Positions 41,904 to 51,829 of a stretch of 64,000 bases of DNA are shown here, in pieces. Below the pieces are notes generated by a model. It was given only the letters and a program-made list of their open reading frames with translations. It did not search any database and had not been told where the DNA came from. Position numbers and translations under genes: made by a program. Numbering within the stretch: the stretch's first letter is position 1; the number at the start of each line of letters is the position of its first letter. The DNA is from Hyposmocoma kahamanoa (Eukaryota > Arthropoda > Insecta > Lepidoptera > Cosmopterigidae). Where the stretch lies: assembly GCF_003589595.1 (NCBI RefSeq), contig NW_020653713.1, forward strand, positions 5,758,636 through 5,822,635. Reading direction: 5' to 3'.

Positions 41904-43445
41904 CACACATCAAAAAAAGTTTGCGATCACTTCGAAAAACTGAAATCTTTTTTGTTACTGTAGATTATATTATTATTTTTTCTTCTTTTTAGATTCTTTA
42001 TTTAAAAATAAATTAGAACATAAAACAATGACCCCGTTCAATTGTTTTTTCATATAAAAAGGCTTTCAGTCCTAGCTTACGCTCATTCAGAAATCTGATT
42101 AAGTCAATTATAAGCGATTCAAGATATTTTTCGCGGAAAGTTGTGATTGAAAAAATGCCAAGAGGATTATCAGAGGTTTTACGAGCTAGAATAGTAACTT
42201 TGAGGGAAGAAGGATACACCACGAGAGTAATAGCACGCAGACTTGCTATATCCCAATCCTGTGTCGTGGCTACGTTGCAGAGGTATCACGGAATGGGGAA
42301 TTTAGCTGACCGGCCCCGCAGCGGTCGCCCAACTGTTTTGACAGCTGCCCAAAAGCGCTATATTAGATTGCTGGCAGCCCGTGATCCAACAATCAACGCC
42401 ACTAAAATAAAAGCAGAAGTCAGGGCCGCCTCTGGGCTTGAAGTTAGCACGCAGACCGTTCGCAATTGCTTGCACCAGCCTGGATTACGAGCACGGAGGT
42501 CTTGGCGAGCTCCGCTCAATTCCCGGCAACGTCAACAACGAAGATTGCAGTGGGCTAGACTTCGGCAAAATGAAGAAGGTGAGGACGAAAACATTTGGCA
42601 AAACTGTCTCTTCGTTGACGAATCCCGAATCAGCACTCATCCAGATAACCGACGTGTCCGTGTCTGGAGAAGACCAGGCGACCGTGAAAGACTAAGAACT
42701 GCCACTGGAACAGTTCAGCAAGGCGGAAAATCGGTGTCCTTTTGGGGTGGCATTATGATTGGAGCTAGAACGCCTTTGATCCCGTATCGGGGCTTCATGA
42801 CAGCAGACATGTACAAAGCAGTTGCTATTGATGATATCGTCAGACCATTCCGAGTAAACCATGGGCACCAAATTGTACTGGTCGATGATAATGCGCCCGC
42901 ACATCGAGCTCAACGAGTCAATGCTGCTCTTCAAGAATACGATATCACACGATTAGACTGGCCTGCCGGCTCGCCCGACTTAAACCCAATAGAGCACGCG
43001 TGGGATGCTCTTAAATGAGCAGCATGGAACCGTGAGCCACGTCCCCAGATAGTTCCAGAGCTCAGGGAAGCCGCTATTGAAGAATGGGATAGGTTACCCC
43101 AGGAAATGCTGGATAACTTGATCCTCAGCATGCCCAGGAGGATCTTCGCATGTATTCGAGCCAGGGGAGGAGTTATTTTATATTGAATTCACACCTTTTA
43201 ATAATAAATTGTTGTTTAAGTTTAATTAAACAGTCTTTTTCTTTCTATGAAATTTCTATCACTATTACATTATGATTAATGGCTCAATTTTTTAAAATAA
43301 ATAATAAAAAATAGTTTTATATTTTAATTTCAAACAGGGTATTCCCATTTAAAGAAAGCATACAACATAGATTTTTTCTTGATAAAGTTAAATTTAAAGA
43401 ATTATAGGAGCTTATGCTATTGATCGCAAACTTTTTTTGATGTGG
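41904..43445 (+). mobile_element. Tc1-like DNA transposon, about 1.54 kb
   Basis: A perfect 24-bp inverted pair (41906-41929 and 43421-43444; begins CACATCAAAAAAAGTTTGCG) encloses a transposase gene. TA lies two bases and one base outside the left and right TIR (41902-41903, 43446-43447), so the terminal dinucleotide is slightly altered at one end but TA target duplication is likely. Length, TIR layout and a DD34E transposase place it in the Tc1 group of Tc1/mariner. The TIRs are perfect, so it is fairly young and may still be mobilised in trans. Confidence 0.92.
42155..43186 (+). pseudogene. Tc1-like transposase with one in-frame stop
   Basis: The product would bind the element's TIRs and catalyse cut-and-paste transposition in the nucleus. 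I use the ATG at 42155 (MPRGLSEVLRARIV) because the GTG at 42143 is not a plausible eukaryotic start. An N-terminal paired-like helix-turn-helix region follows (VIARRLAISQSCVVATLQRY, then GRPTVLTAAQKRYI). Catalytic triad: D155 in CLFVDESR, D245 in VLVDDNAPAHRA, E280 in LNPIEHAW, with 34 residues between the last two (DD34E). A TGA at 43016-43018 (codon 288) interrupts the frame 8 codons after the catalytic E. The frame then continues for 55 codons (AAWNREPRPQIVPELREA onward) to TGA at 43184-43186, giving the usual length of about 342 residues. CGA to TGA is the simplest origin. The truncated product keeps the whole triad but loses the C-terminal tail. I see no other break. Confidence 0.92.
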
Positions 43446-43529
43446 TATATTTAAACGTAAAATTTAAAAATTAATAAATAATTGTATTTTAAATTAAAAA
43501 CAATAATTGTAACTTTTATGTTGAAAAAA

Positions 43530-44056
43530 AAAACCGGCCTCAAAAGTTTACTTATCGGTGTTTTTCAATTTCCTAGGGATCCCCTCATCAGATTCCGAGT
43601 TCTTGGTGACAATGCGACAGGACATTTTCTGGTTGTCATAGATATGACAGTGATTTGTTGATTACATATATTGTGTCAAGTGAAAAGTCGACTTTTACTT
43701 GCGGAAAATAATTATAATAAGTAATTTGTGATAGCCGAAACGAACCCAGAACAGGGACCACGTCAAGACTATACCCTTTCAAATGAAAGAAGAATTTTCA
43801 AAATCGGTGCACAATTGATGGAGAAATTGGTAAATACACGGACATGCCTATAAATTTGAGGACGTCCTTCGATTCTCAAGGGATCCCCTCCACAGATTCT
43901 GACTTGGTGACAATAGGACCACCACGAAAGTGCACCCTTTTAACAAAAAAAGAATTTTCAAAGTTGGCGCACAATTGACGGAGATATCTGAAATAATACG
44001 TACAACCGAACGTATAATCTGCTTCGTGCTAACTCCTTTTTTTAAAGTCGGTTAAA
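43530..44056 (-). mobile_element. Family B-related element with a different interior (B')
   Basis: Ends 'AACCGGCCTCAAAAG' and 'TTTTTTTAAAGTCGGTTAAA' match the termini of B, but the interior is different and holds two direct copies of a block beginning 'GGGATCCCCTC' (43577 and 43879) and two of 'AAAGAATTTTCAAA'. About 525 bp, 85 bp downstream of the Tc1 element. Confidence 0.65.
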
Positions 44057-44074
44057 AATCATTTAAAAGAATAG

Positions 44075-44330
44075 TAAGTAATGTCATATGTATATGTCCA
44101 TACAAAAAAATTTATTTGTCCTAGTGTTGTATTGTGTTCTCTCTTGCGTCTACTTTCTTCTGCATCCGCTTTCTTGGACATACAAATTTTAACACGTTGA
44201 CAGCTATTGCTATTAAACATCAGAAACGAACGTAACTTAGAAACAAGCCGCCACAGAGATTCGAATCGTCGATCTTTCGAAAAGCAACCGTTCTGCCACT
44301 TGGCTACCACCGCCACATCAAATACGGCAA
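44075..44330 (-). repeat. tRNA-like SINE head (different family)
   Basis: On the minus strand the 77-base head has box A TAGCCAAGTGG (complement of 44296-44306) and box B 'CGATTCGAATC' (about 44258-44268). The first is a good match to the A box. The rest reads into AT-rich sequence, so this is a SINE or a tRNA pseudogene and not a clean tRNA gene. Confidence 0.6.
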
Positions 44331-44372
44331 TGATCTTTGTCTTTCTTTAAATGGTGGCACTTCACATGGATA

Positions 44373-44700
44373 TTTCATCATTATCATCATATCAGCCGAA
44401 AGACGTCCACTGAACACAGGCCTCCCCCAAAGGTTGCCAGACTAGCCGGTCGGAAGCCACGTGCATCCATGAGTTACCCGCCGTCCTAACCAGGTCATTC
44501 TATCTAGTAGGGGCCGTTCCACTGATCGCCTTCCGGTTCGTGGTCGCCATTCAAGATCCTTTCTGCCCCAATGGCGGTCAGTTCTACGAGCTATATGCCC
44601 ACTGCCACTTGAACTTGTTAATAATTTGTGCTATGTCGGTGACTTTCGTTCTTCTACGGATCTCCTCTCACTTTTGAGCATTTTTATGAGGCCCATAGTA
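44373..44700 (-). pseudogene. RTE-type LINE ORF C-terminus and 3' end
   Basis: The minus strand reads KSERRS/EIRRRTKVTDIAQIINKF followed by KWQWAYSS, then in another frame RKDLEWRPRTGRRSVERP, and ends with 'CAGTGGACGTCTTTCGGC' and TGATATGATGAT repeats. Known RTE-clade LINEs of Lepidoptera have 'IRRRTxVxDIxxxxxxLKWQWAGH...KVLEWRPRTGRRSVGRP' here and the same 'CAGTGGACGTCTTTCGGCTGATATGATGATG' type of 3' end (from memory). Several stops and frameshifts make this a dead 5'-truncated copy. Confidence 0.88.
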
Positions 44701-44718
44701 TGTAGTAAGTAAGTAAAA

Positions 44719-45023
44719 CATGGGCACCTATTTGTTTTTGCGTATTTGATATATTTGGCAAATAATCGCCACGTGTTTGTCTATTCGGCAAATACATCAA
44801 ACACGAAACTCGCCTTACCGTGCGGTCGATTTCTCTATGCACATCAAAGGAGCCAAATAGGCAAATACGCAAGTAAACTGTCCACACCATGGTCACATTC
44901 TTTACTTTAACGCCTTATTTGGCTCTCTAGATGGTCATTTTTGTCAGTGTCTGCATGTTTGTCTGTACGTCAAATATTTTTCCAAGTACATCAAACACCC
45001 AATAGCAAATACAAGTAGCCATG
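44719..45023. mobile_element. MITE-like element with decayed TIRs
   Basis: The left end 'CATGGGCACCTATTTGTTTT' pairs with the complement of the right end ('CATGGCTACTTGTATTTGCT') over about 40 bases at roughly 70%. The motif 'GCAAATACATCAAACACGAA' also recurs inside. Confidence 0.5.
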
Positions 45024-45475
45024 TGAAATGCGGCCATAAGAATAGATACCATACCACAAATTTACCATATCGTCACTTACGACCAGGCCGATATAACTGA
45101 TAACAAACAAAACTGTTCTAAATCTTGAAAATAACCCCCGAACCTTTCGGTTGATCGATTAATGTGGGTGTTTTAATGCGATTTTCGCACGATAGGCCAC
45201 TGAATAGCCCCTCAACGCGGCTCGTGATGTTACGCATAAATTCTACGTAGGCGGTTTTTTTAATAACGCCCTCGAGATGAATTCCAAATGTCCACTGACA
45301 ATTACAGGTGTGCCCAACAAGGCCTTTTGAACTGTATTTGTTCATTGGTTTAATATTTTGTTCAATATAATAAAACTAAAATAGGCTAAAATTGGGTGGT
45401 GTAGAAATTACAAGCTGTTATAACATATTATAACGTGTTAAATTTACCAATATAAATGTTTACTCCTATTTGATG
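45024..45475. other. No supported feature
   Basis: AT-rich; the 75-codon minus frame (45118-45345) has no motif. Confidence 0.4.
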
Positions 45476-45690
45476 ACCTCGGTGGCCCAAGGGTTTGCCC
45501 TATGGGCGCTGAATGAGGTCCCGGATGCGATTTGGAAAATGAATATTCCTAAATTGGTTCAGGTCTGTTTGTTCTGTGTACTGTCCCAGAATGAATTCCG
45601 TTACTCTGGTACTCATAGTATAGGGAATCCTGTAGTTTGAAACCTAATTGTGATTCTGATACGTAATAAACTATGATTAAATTTCCAAAT
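45476..45690 (+). repeat. SINE relic
   Basis: 'GACCTCGGTGGCCCAAGGG' and 'GAGGTCCCGGATGCGATT' resemble a tRNA-derived head with a lost B box; 'CCGTTACTCTGGTACTCATA' is also seen, changed, near 7590 and 55505. Confidence 0.5.
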
Positions 45691-45744
45691 TGGTTCTACC
45701 AGGATACGAATGTAATACCGATGTCGTTAAATATCATCGTTAAC

Positions 45745-45910
45745 CCATTTACATGTCCCACTGGTAGGCACGGGTCTTCACTCAGGCGAGGGTTGAGGCA
45801 ATAGTCCGCCATGCTGGCCCAATGCGGGTTGAGGACTTCACACGTTTTCCGAGAGTGATGAACCTTCTTCGACGATATTTTCCTTCACCGAGAAGCTCAT
45901 GGCATTTGTG
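45745..45910 (-). repeat. SINE J fragment (antisense)
   Basis: 'CACGGGTCTTCACTCAGGCG', 'GCCCAATGCGGGTTG' and 'TTCACCGAGAAGCTCATGGC' are the complement of the 3' two-thirds of 36556-36852. Confidence 0.7.
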
Positions 45911-45913
45911 TTA

Positions 45914-46330
45914 ATAATTATAACAAACTAGTGGAGTAATTTCACAAAAAATAACTGAATATCGAGGTGGTAAATAAAAAAAAATTGTAACATTCAATAA
46001 AATATTGAATTACAGTGAATAGCGACATCTCTAGCGGCTGGTAGCTGTAAAGGTGCCTAACTGGGTGACGAAATATTTTCATAGATGGCGCTACGGCTAA
46101 AAAGTCTTTAAAAACCAGATACAAAGATCTGACAAGCAAGCACATAGAAAAATTCGTGAGTTCCGCTGGTTCGTTCCGTGGCTTATTTGGCATAGCGTCT
46201 GGCACGGTTTGCTAGAAGACGTCAAGAAGGATTTTTTTAAGTGTTCGAGCTTTGTGTTAAAACAAACCAGTGGAGTAATTTCACAAAATAATAATAATAA
46301 TATCATGGTGGTGAAGCATCCTGACATTAA
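45914..46330 (+). repeat. Family D element with terminal direct repeats
   Basis: 45914-45973 and 46258-46318 are direct copies of the D tail ('GGAGTAATTTCACAAAA' with 'ATATCGAGGTGGT' against 'ATATCATGGTGGT'). Between them lies the D body with 'AGATGGCGCTACGGCT' and 'GTTCGTTCCGTGGCTTATTTGGC'. Confidence 0.75.
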
Positions 46331-47204
46331 ACGCTTAAGCTCATGGCAAATTTAAAATTAAATTTCGATGTGTTATATAAAGTAAGGTAATAATTTTCAT
46401 GACATTACCATTAATAACGTTGTTGATGTATATTATCAATTGCTATAAATAACGTTAATAGTATTAATTCTTACAAAATGAAATAAAATGCAGTCAAACT
46501 CTAAAGTAGGTAGCTATATTCAAAATTGTCACTTCAAGCGAATGTTACCTTACAATGCTGATGCTGCAATATCAATTTTCGCGGAATTCCGGTATAAATG
46601 TATTTGGGGCTCATTTTGCGGAATTTATCTTCATTTTTGCGGCTTTACGAAACGTGACTTTTTATCACATCAATATCTCGTAACATGTTAAGAATATTTT
46701 CATTTGTTTATATTGTTCTTTTGTTTTTATATGTATTACTTTACGTTTTCCATTGTGTGCTTTTAGATAGTAGAAGCAGATTAAGAATTATTTAGAGATG
46801 GACAAGATAGTTTTCTACACATGCCACTTACATCCTTAATTCCAACGCACTAATGTCGGTAATGCCTTCACCCATTCTATTTCAAATGACTAGTTCGTGT
46901 TTAAGGAAAAGCTTCGTATCACTAAAAATTTACTTAATGTTTAATTTATTGCTGTAATTATATCCTTTCATAGTAGAACACTGATAACTAAAGTGGTTTT
47001 TCTTTTTTAGTTTCAATGTTTTTAGGCCAATTATTTTAAATTAATTATATCTGTAACTTCTAGTATAATTAGGTGTACAACTTGAATACTAAATCGCAGA
47101 TCATATCTAGTTTTACAAATTATGCAAGATTTTTACAATTTAAAGGGTTTCTTTAAAGAAGTGACTACGCTGCTCTACACATAGATAACGTCTGTTTATG
47201 CCGA
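46331..47204. other. No supported feature
   Basis: AT-rich; the 67-codon plus frame (46488-46691) is not recognised. Confidence 0.4.
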
Positions 47205-47455
47205 AGCGCTTCTTGTAAAAAAGTTCGTCCAGGAAAGTATTGCCTTCTTACCTATTTCTACCATCAAGCAGTAATGTGAACATTATTACGTTCCGGTTTT
47301 CAAGGGTACTGGTGAAATTAGTAGCACATAGGACTTTTCAACGTAAGTGTTAGGGTGATGGGTGCAGTGGCAGTGCCCCTCAGAATGCGATTCAAATCTG
47401 AGAAGCACTGCAACTGTTATGGACAGGCGTGTCACTTCGTATAATAACAAAAAAA
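47205..47455 (+). repeat. Family A retroposon copy
   Basis: 'AAAAAGTTCGTCCAGGAAAG' to 'GTGTCACTTCGTATAATAAC'. Confidence 0.75.
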
Positions 47456-47501
47456 TATATACATATTTTTCAGCAGAAAGATTATTGAAATAAGTTTCTT
47501 A

Positions 47502-47885
47502 ATTAAATTTTTATTGAATTGATATTCAATTATTTTTTGTGAAATTACTCCACTAGTTTGTTATAATTATTAATACAAAGATCGAACACTCAGAAAAAAT
47601 TCCTTCGATCCGGTCGTATTCGAACCGACGTCTTCTTGCATACCGTGCCAGACGCTATACCAACTAAGCCACGGAACGAACCAACGGACCTCACGAATTT
47701 TTCTATGTGCTTGCGTCGTGTCTTTGTACTAGGTCTTTCAACGACTTTTTAGTCGTAGCGCCATCTATGAGAAATCTATTGCAGATTTATCACCCAGTTA
47801 GTACCTTTACAGCTACCAGTCCTGGCGAGAGTTGTCGCTATTCATTGTATTAATTAAATTTTTATTGAATTGATATTCAATTATT
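47502..47885 (-). mobile_element. Family D element with 10-bp TSD and 33-bp terminal direct repeats
   Basis: AAGTTTCTTA at 47492-47501 and 47886-47895 flanks a 384-bp unit. Its first and last 33 bases (both ATTAAATTTTTATTGAATTG onward, 47502-47534 and 47853-47885) are the same. Minus-strand box A is GTGGCTTAGTTGG and box B is GGTTCGAATACG. There is no ORF. The 10-bp TSD argues for LINE-driven insertion, and the terminal repeats suggest a multimeric template. Confidence 0.8.
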
Positions 47886-47895
47886 AAGTTTCTTA

Positions 47896-48639
47896 ACTTC
47901 ATAACTCTCTCTACTGATTCACATAAAATTTTAGGGCTTCCTTCGATAAAGGAAAAGCCTGAAAACTGCGTCCGCCAACTTATTTAAACTGGTCACACAT
48001 TCACAAGTAACAAACTTTGTTATACTTATTCCGCTTAAACGATACATCGGAAAATTTAAAAATAGTTGCATAAAATATTAATTAATCATGGGCTTGAGTT
48101 AAATTATCATGCTCTATCGGTCTGTTTAGTCAAAGTTTCATTATTCCACAAAACATTTCTTACAGTCATAAATATTACATCACAAAATTTACATTTATCA
48201 GTTGTCTTCTAAACTTTGTACTTCAGTTTTTACGCTCCTTTTACTCCAAAGTTTTAATAAAGTCGTTCATTGATAACAAAAAAGTTACAAGTGACAAAAA
48301 TTTTACAATAACGAATAAATTAAATTGATTTACAAGAATTAATTAATACGATAATTAAATCTTAATAATAATTCATTGAATAACAATGATAATAAAAACA
48401 AACTACACAAGAACAATAATAAAAATAAAAATACAAATAAAAATATTATCAATTACATTACAATTGCGTCAAATAACTAACATTAAATTAATAGCATCAC
48501 ACAATACTATAATCAAACGTGTAGAGTGATTGCTCACCAAGCCACGTTTTCAAAAGAAATGTGAATGAATGGTGCACTTCGCACGTTATTTGGTAACCGG
48601 TTGTAGACCGCCGGTGCCATTACATGCACTAGTTTAGAT
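47896..48639. other. No supported feature
   Basis: Very AT-rich, no match found. Confidence 0.45.
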
Positions 48640-48679
48640 GTTTTTATCATATCAGATTGCTTTACTATAACAATTTTTC

Positions 48680-48815
48680 TATTCACCTATATTTAAATGT
48701 AAACTATGTAATGTCGGTTAGCATGATTTTAATTATTGGAATCATCCCTCACTCTCTTTCAACGAAAACCGCGAGTACGTTTTAATAAACGAAATTTTAA
48801 TTATAACATTGTGAA
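48680..48815 (+). repeat. Diverged local repeat, copy 1
   Basis: 'GTAAACTATGTAATG', 'ATTATTGGAATCATCCCTCA' and 'CGAGTACGTTTTAATAAACG' recur in the same order and orientation at 50190-50305. Confidence 0.55.
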
Positions 48816-49083
48816 GTTAGAAAAGTTTTCGAATTTAGGACCTAATTGGCATGTGTTTAAAATCCACTCTAAATTATTTAGTTTAAATTATTTATTTATT
48901 ATCCCGTCTCTAAATTATTTAATTATAGAAGACATAAGGTAATACAAATAAAAATCAAAGAACAATACGAACAAATAAAATAGTAATTTCTGTGACTCTT
49001 ACATAATGAAAGACATTATTTAATACTAGTATGCGCTATGTAAAATTACCTTTGATGGAGCTCTATCTTAGGGTTGTTATACA
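48816..49083. other. No supported feature
   Basis: AT-rich. The 68-codon plus frame (48736-48942) overlaps a repeat and is not called. Confidence 0.4.
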
Positions 49084-49481
49084 AGGACGCGTTCCCACTA
49101 CATAGTAACGTTTATTTATCGTTGGACGACTGTCGCGTCTAGCCTGTTTCCATATCACGACTATCTGTCATGACTGTGTCGTGGACGTTAATTTTTTCGT
49201 TGAACGACTGTCGTGTCTAGCTGTTCCCACTAGATCTTGACGACAATTTATCGGTTCACGGCAGCCGCCTTGTCGTTTGCACGACAGAATCGTTTGAAGT
49301 TGCGATTATCTGTCGTCACATTTTTATTGTGACGTTTTATTTATCGTCAGTCGACTGTCGTTCTAGCTCTTCCCATTATCACGACAGTCTGTCGTAACGA
49401 CTAAAAAGTCGTGAACGACAATGAATCGTGTTGTACTATATGTGAATTGTGAATCATTTAAATATACAAGTCAAGACACTT
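49084..49481 (+). mobile_element. Family G inverted-repeat element with internal repeats
   Basis: Opens 'GGACGCGTTCCCACTACAT'. Three degenerate internal copies of 'CGACTGTCGTGTCTAGCTG' with following 'TTCCCA' occur at about 49120, 49200 and 49350. Palindromes of ACGACAGTCTGTCGT type are frequent. It is the sense-oriented relative of 12511-12665. Confidence 0.65.
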
Positions 49482-49658
49482 TAAATTGCACGAGTATCTG
49501 TGGTCAGGAACACTGGCTCGTATGTCACAGGTTAACCTATTTTGAGAGTGTGGGACGGGACCTAGTAAATCTTTAACCAATGTATTTCTAAATGTTCTGT
49601 AATCCAAAAACAATTGAAATAAATACATTATTATTATTATATCTATTTTAGATTCTAT
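49482..49658 (+). repeat. Retroposon 3' end followed by TTA repeats
   Basis: 'CAATTGAAATAAATACATTA' followed by TTATTATTATTAT looks like a polyadenylated transcript end with a simple-repeat tail. Confidence 0.4.
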
Positions 49659-49803
49659 TTATTATTACTATTATTATTATTATTGTTGTTATCATTGTCA
49701 TTATCATTCTCATTACTATTACTATTACTGTTACTGTCACTGTCACTGTCACTGTCTCTGTCACTAGCACTGGCACTGTCACTGTCACTGTTACTATTAT
49801 TAT
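49659..49803. repeat. Tri-/hexanucleotide minisatellite
   Basis: ATT units grade into ACT/GTC and then into CACTGT hexamers (49725-49795) with scattered changes, then return to ATT. Confidence 0.9.
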
Positions 49804-50189
49804 GGACATGTATTTTAGACTCTCGCCTCTCCCATGGCCTAAAACATTAATTTTGAATTTTTAAATGGGAGAAGCGGTATTCAGTCGCAATGACACAGTT
49901 GGCCGAGGTCAGGGACCCAGGCTCAAAAACCGGCAAACAATACGTGGCGTATTATTATAGTTTGAGAGGTGGTAGATCAAACCGTTAGGCAACCTAATTT
50001 AATTCACTTACCTATATATTTATCTTTTGTAATGACAACGTACAAATAGAGATAAGATACTCTCCGAAACTCTATTCCTTTCCCTTTCGTTCATTTACAT
50101 TATTCCAATTTACGTAATTACGACACGTGATAATTAAACTTAATAACGTTAATTACAACAAGTAATAGTAATTATTATATTATGTGGTA
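49804..50189. other. No supported feature
   Basis: AT-rich, no match found. Confidence 0.4.
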
Positions 50190-50305
50190 ATTCCACTGTA
50201 AACTACGTAATGCTAGTATAATAGACGTGGACTATAATTATTGGTCATTCCTGACTCTCTACAACAACCACAAGTATGTTTTAATAAATATAATATAAAT
50301 TATAA
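50190..50305 (+). repeat. Diverged local repeat, copy 2
   Basis: 'GTAAACTACGTAATG', 'ATTATTGGTCATTCCTGACT', 'CAAGTATGTTTTAATAAAT'; partner of 48680-48815. Confidence 0.55.
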
Positions 50306-50619
50306 AATGTTTGAAATTATTACTAAAACTTAGACAGTAGCAACAGCACTAAAAGCGACAGAAGTTACCTGCTTAAAATAATAAAATCGCTGAATATTCA
50401 ACGGCTCTGATTCAAGTGAGAAATTAAAGAAGTTATAAATGGCAAAGTTTTAAAGAATAAAACCGTGCTCGCTTCATTTCTGTGGATCCTTCAGAACATT
50501 AATTAAATTTATAAAATGTTGGGTGGATAAATTGTAAGTTACCTCCATTACTGTTGCACAGTGTGATATAGAGGCCATTTTTCGTACATGGGATTTTTAT
50601 TCTAAAAACTTATAGAACT
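50306..50619. other. No supported feature
   Basis: AT-rich, no match found. Confidence 0.4.
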
Positions 50620-50920
50620 AAATAACTGAACAATTAAAATTATTAATACGAAGATCGAACACTTCCTTCAATCCGGAATGGACCAGCGGACTTCACGAAT
50701 TTTCCATGTGGTTGTCGTATTTGGTTTTCAACGACTTTTTAGCCGTAGCGCCTTTTATGAAAGTATTTCGTCACCTAGTTAGGTACCCTTACAGCTACCA
50801 GCCCTGGCAAGAGATATAGCTATTGACGGTAATAATTTTTTTATTGAATGTAAGAATATTTCACCGCTATGATATTCAATTATTTTTTGTGAAATTACTC
50901 CACTAGTATGACAAATTACT
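50620..50920 (-). repeat. Family D element, head deleted, dimer junction
   Basis: 'TTAATACGAAGATCGAACAC' and 'GACTTTTTAGCCGTAGCGCC' are D body on the minus strand with most of the tRNA-like head lost. At 50838-50920 the D 5' end runs through 'GAATATTTCACCGCTATGAT' into a second D tail ('GTGAAATTACTCCACTAG'). Confidence 0.7.
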
Positions 50921-51090
50921 GGCGCATGGGACTTGTTGACTTATGTCTCAAGGTGACGGGCGTAGTGGCAGTGCCCCTAAGATCCTTGCGATTTAAAGCT
51001 CTGAGTTGGACTGCTACTGTTATGGATAGACGTGTCGCTTACCTCCAGGTCGTGCACTTGTTTGTTCCGTAACTTCGTATTATATAAAAA
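50921..51090 (+). repeat. Family A fragment
   Basis: 'CATGGGACTTGTTGACTTAT' to 'TTCGTATTATATAAAAACAA'; joined to the D element. Confidence 0.75.
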
Positions 51091-51560
51091 CAATATGCGA
51101 TACAGGATTTCCCTAGTGCGGTTGTCATCAATTCTCATGTTATTTTCCGTTACTGTAATTTGTTGTCTGATTTGAAAGTTTATGATCACTACTTCTTCAT
51201 TTACGTTTTTTTCTAATTCCAGTGAAATGGAGTGTATCAAATTTAAAATTAACAATCAATTCATTTAGTACATAATTGTATAGGATAAGTTCTGCTATGG
51301 AATTAATAGAAAAATCCGAAGTAACATAAATAGGTTTTGCTTTAATTACCAGCCTAATTACTTAAACCATTCATTATCAGAACATTTTAATATCATATTA
51401 AGGAGTATTTTCTCCTCCAATATAACTGACTTGTAATTATAATTGCTTCGTCTATTGTAATTTAGATATTAAGCTATATTTAATTTTGAGAAACAGAGCA
51501 ATTCGTGTAACAACGATAATTACCTGATACCAAACTGTTTCATAAAGGTGCTCTGATTTT
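51091..51560. other. No supported feature
   Basis: AT-rich; the 92-codon minus frame (50977-51255) overlaps family A and is not called. Confidence 0.45.
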
Positions 51561-51745
51561 AGGAAATGAAACTATTTTTCCGGATTTAAATCGCGTATAT
51601 TTGTTTTTTAAACAAACCGACGTTTCGGGCCCTTTACAGGTCCCATGGTCACGGTTGACTGCCGTCGGTTTGTTTGAAAAAACAAATATACGCGATTTAA
51701 ATCCGGAAAAATAGTTTCATTTCCTATGTGTAACAATCGCGAAAA
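51561..51745. mobile_element. Family C foldback element, complete
   Basis: Left arm 51561-51622 and right arm 51663-51725 are inverted copies over 62-63 bases that differ by one base of indel (start AGGAAATGAAACTATTTTTC). The 40-base loop holds 'GGGCCCTTTACAGGTCCCAT'. 'TGTAACAATCGCGAAAACCT' follows, as in the other C copies. Confidence 0.85.
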
Positions 51746-51829
51746 CCTAAGAGCTCAATACTCTGATTTTATTGTCCTTTTATTGATAATTCCTGTAGCT
51801 ACAATAATTTATGCCTTAGGCCTGTTTAA

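Noticed and set aside
42143..42154. GTG start for the transposase
   Set aside because: Eukaryotic Tc1 transposases start at ATG; the ATG at 42155 begins the conserved MPRG-type N-terminus.
42438..43131. ORFs of 85, 80 and 66 codons in other frames
   Set aside because: They are shadows of the Tc1-like transposase.
44246..44322. Possible functional tRNA gene
   Set aside because: The boxes are recognisable but the arms do not form a clean cloverleaf by eye, and the sequence continues like a SINE.
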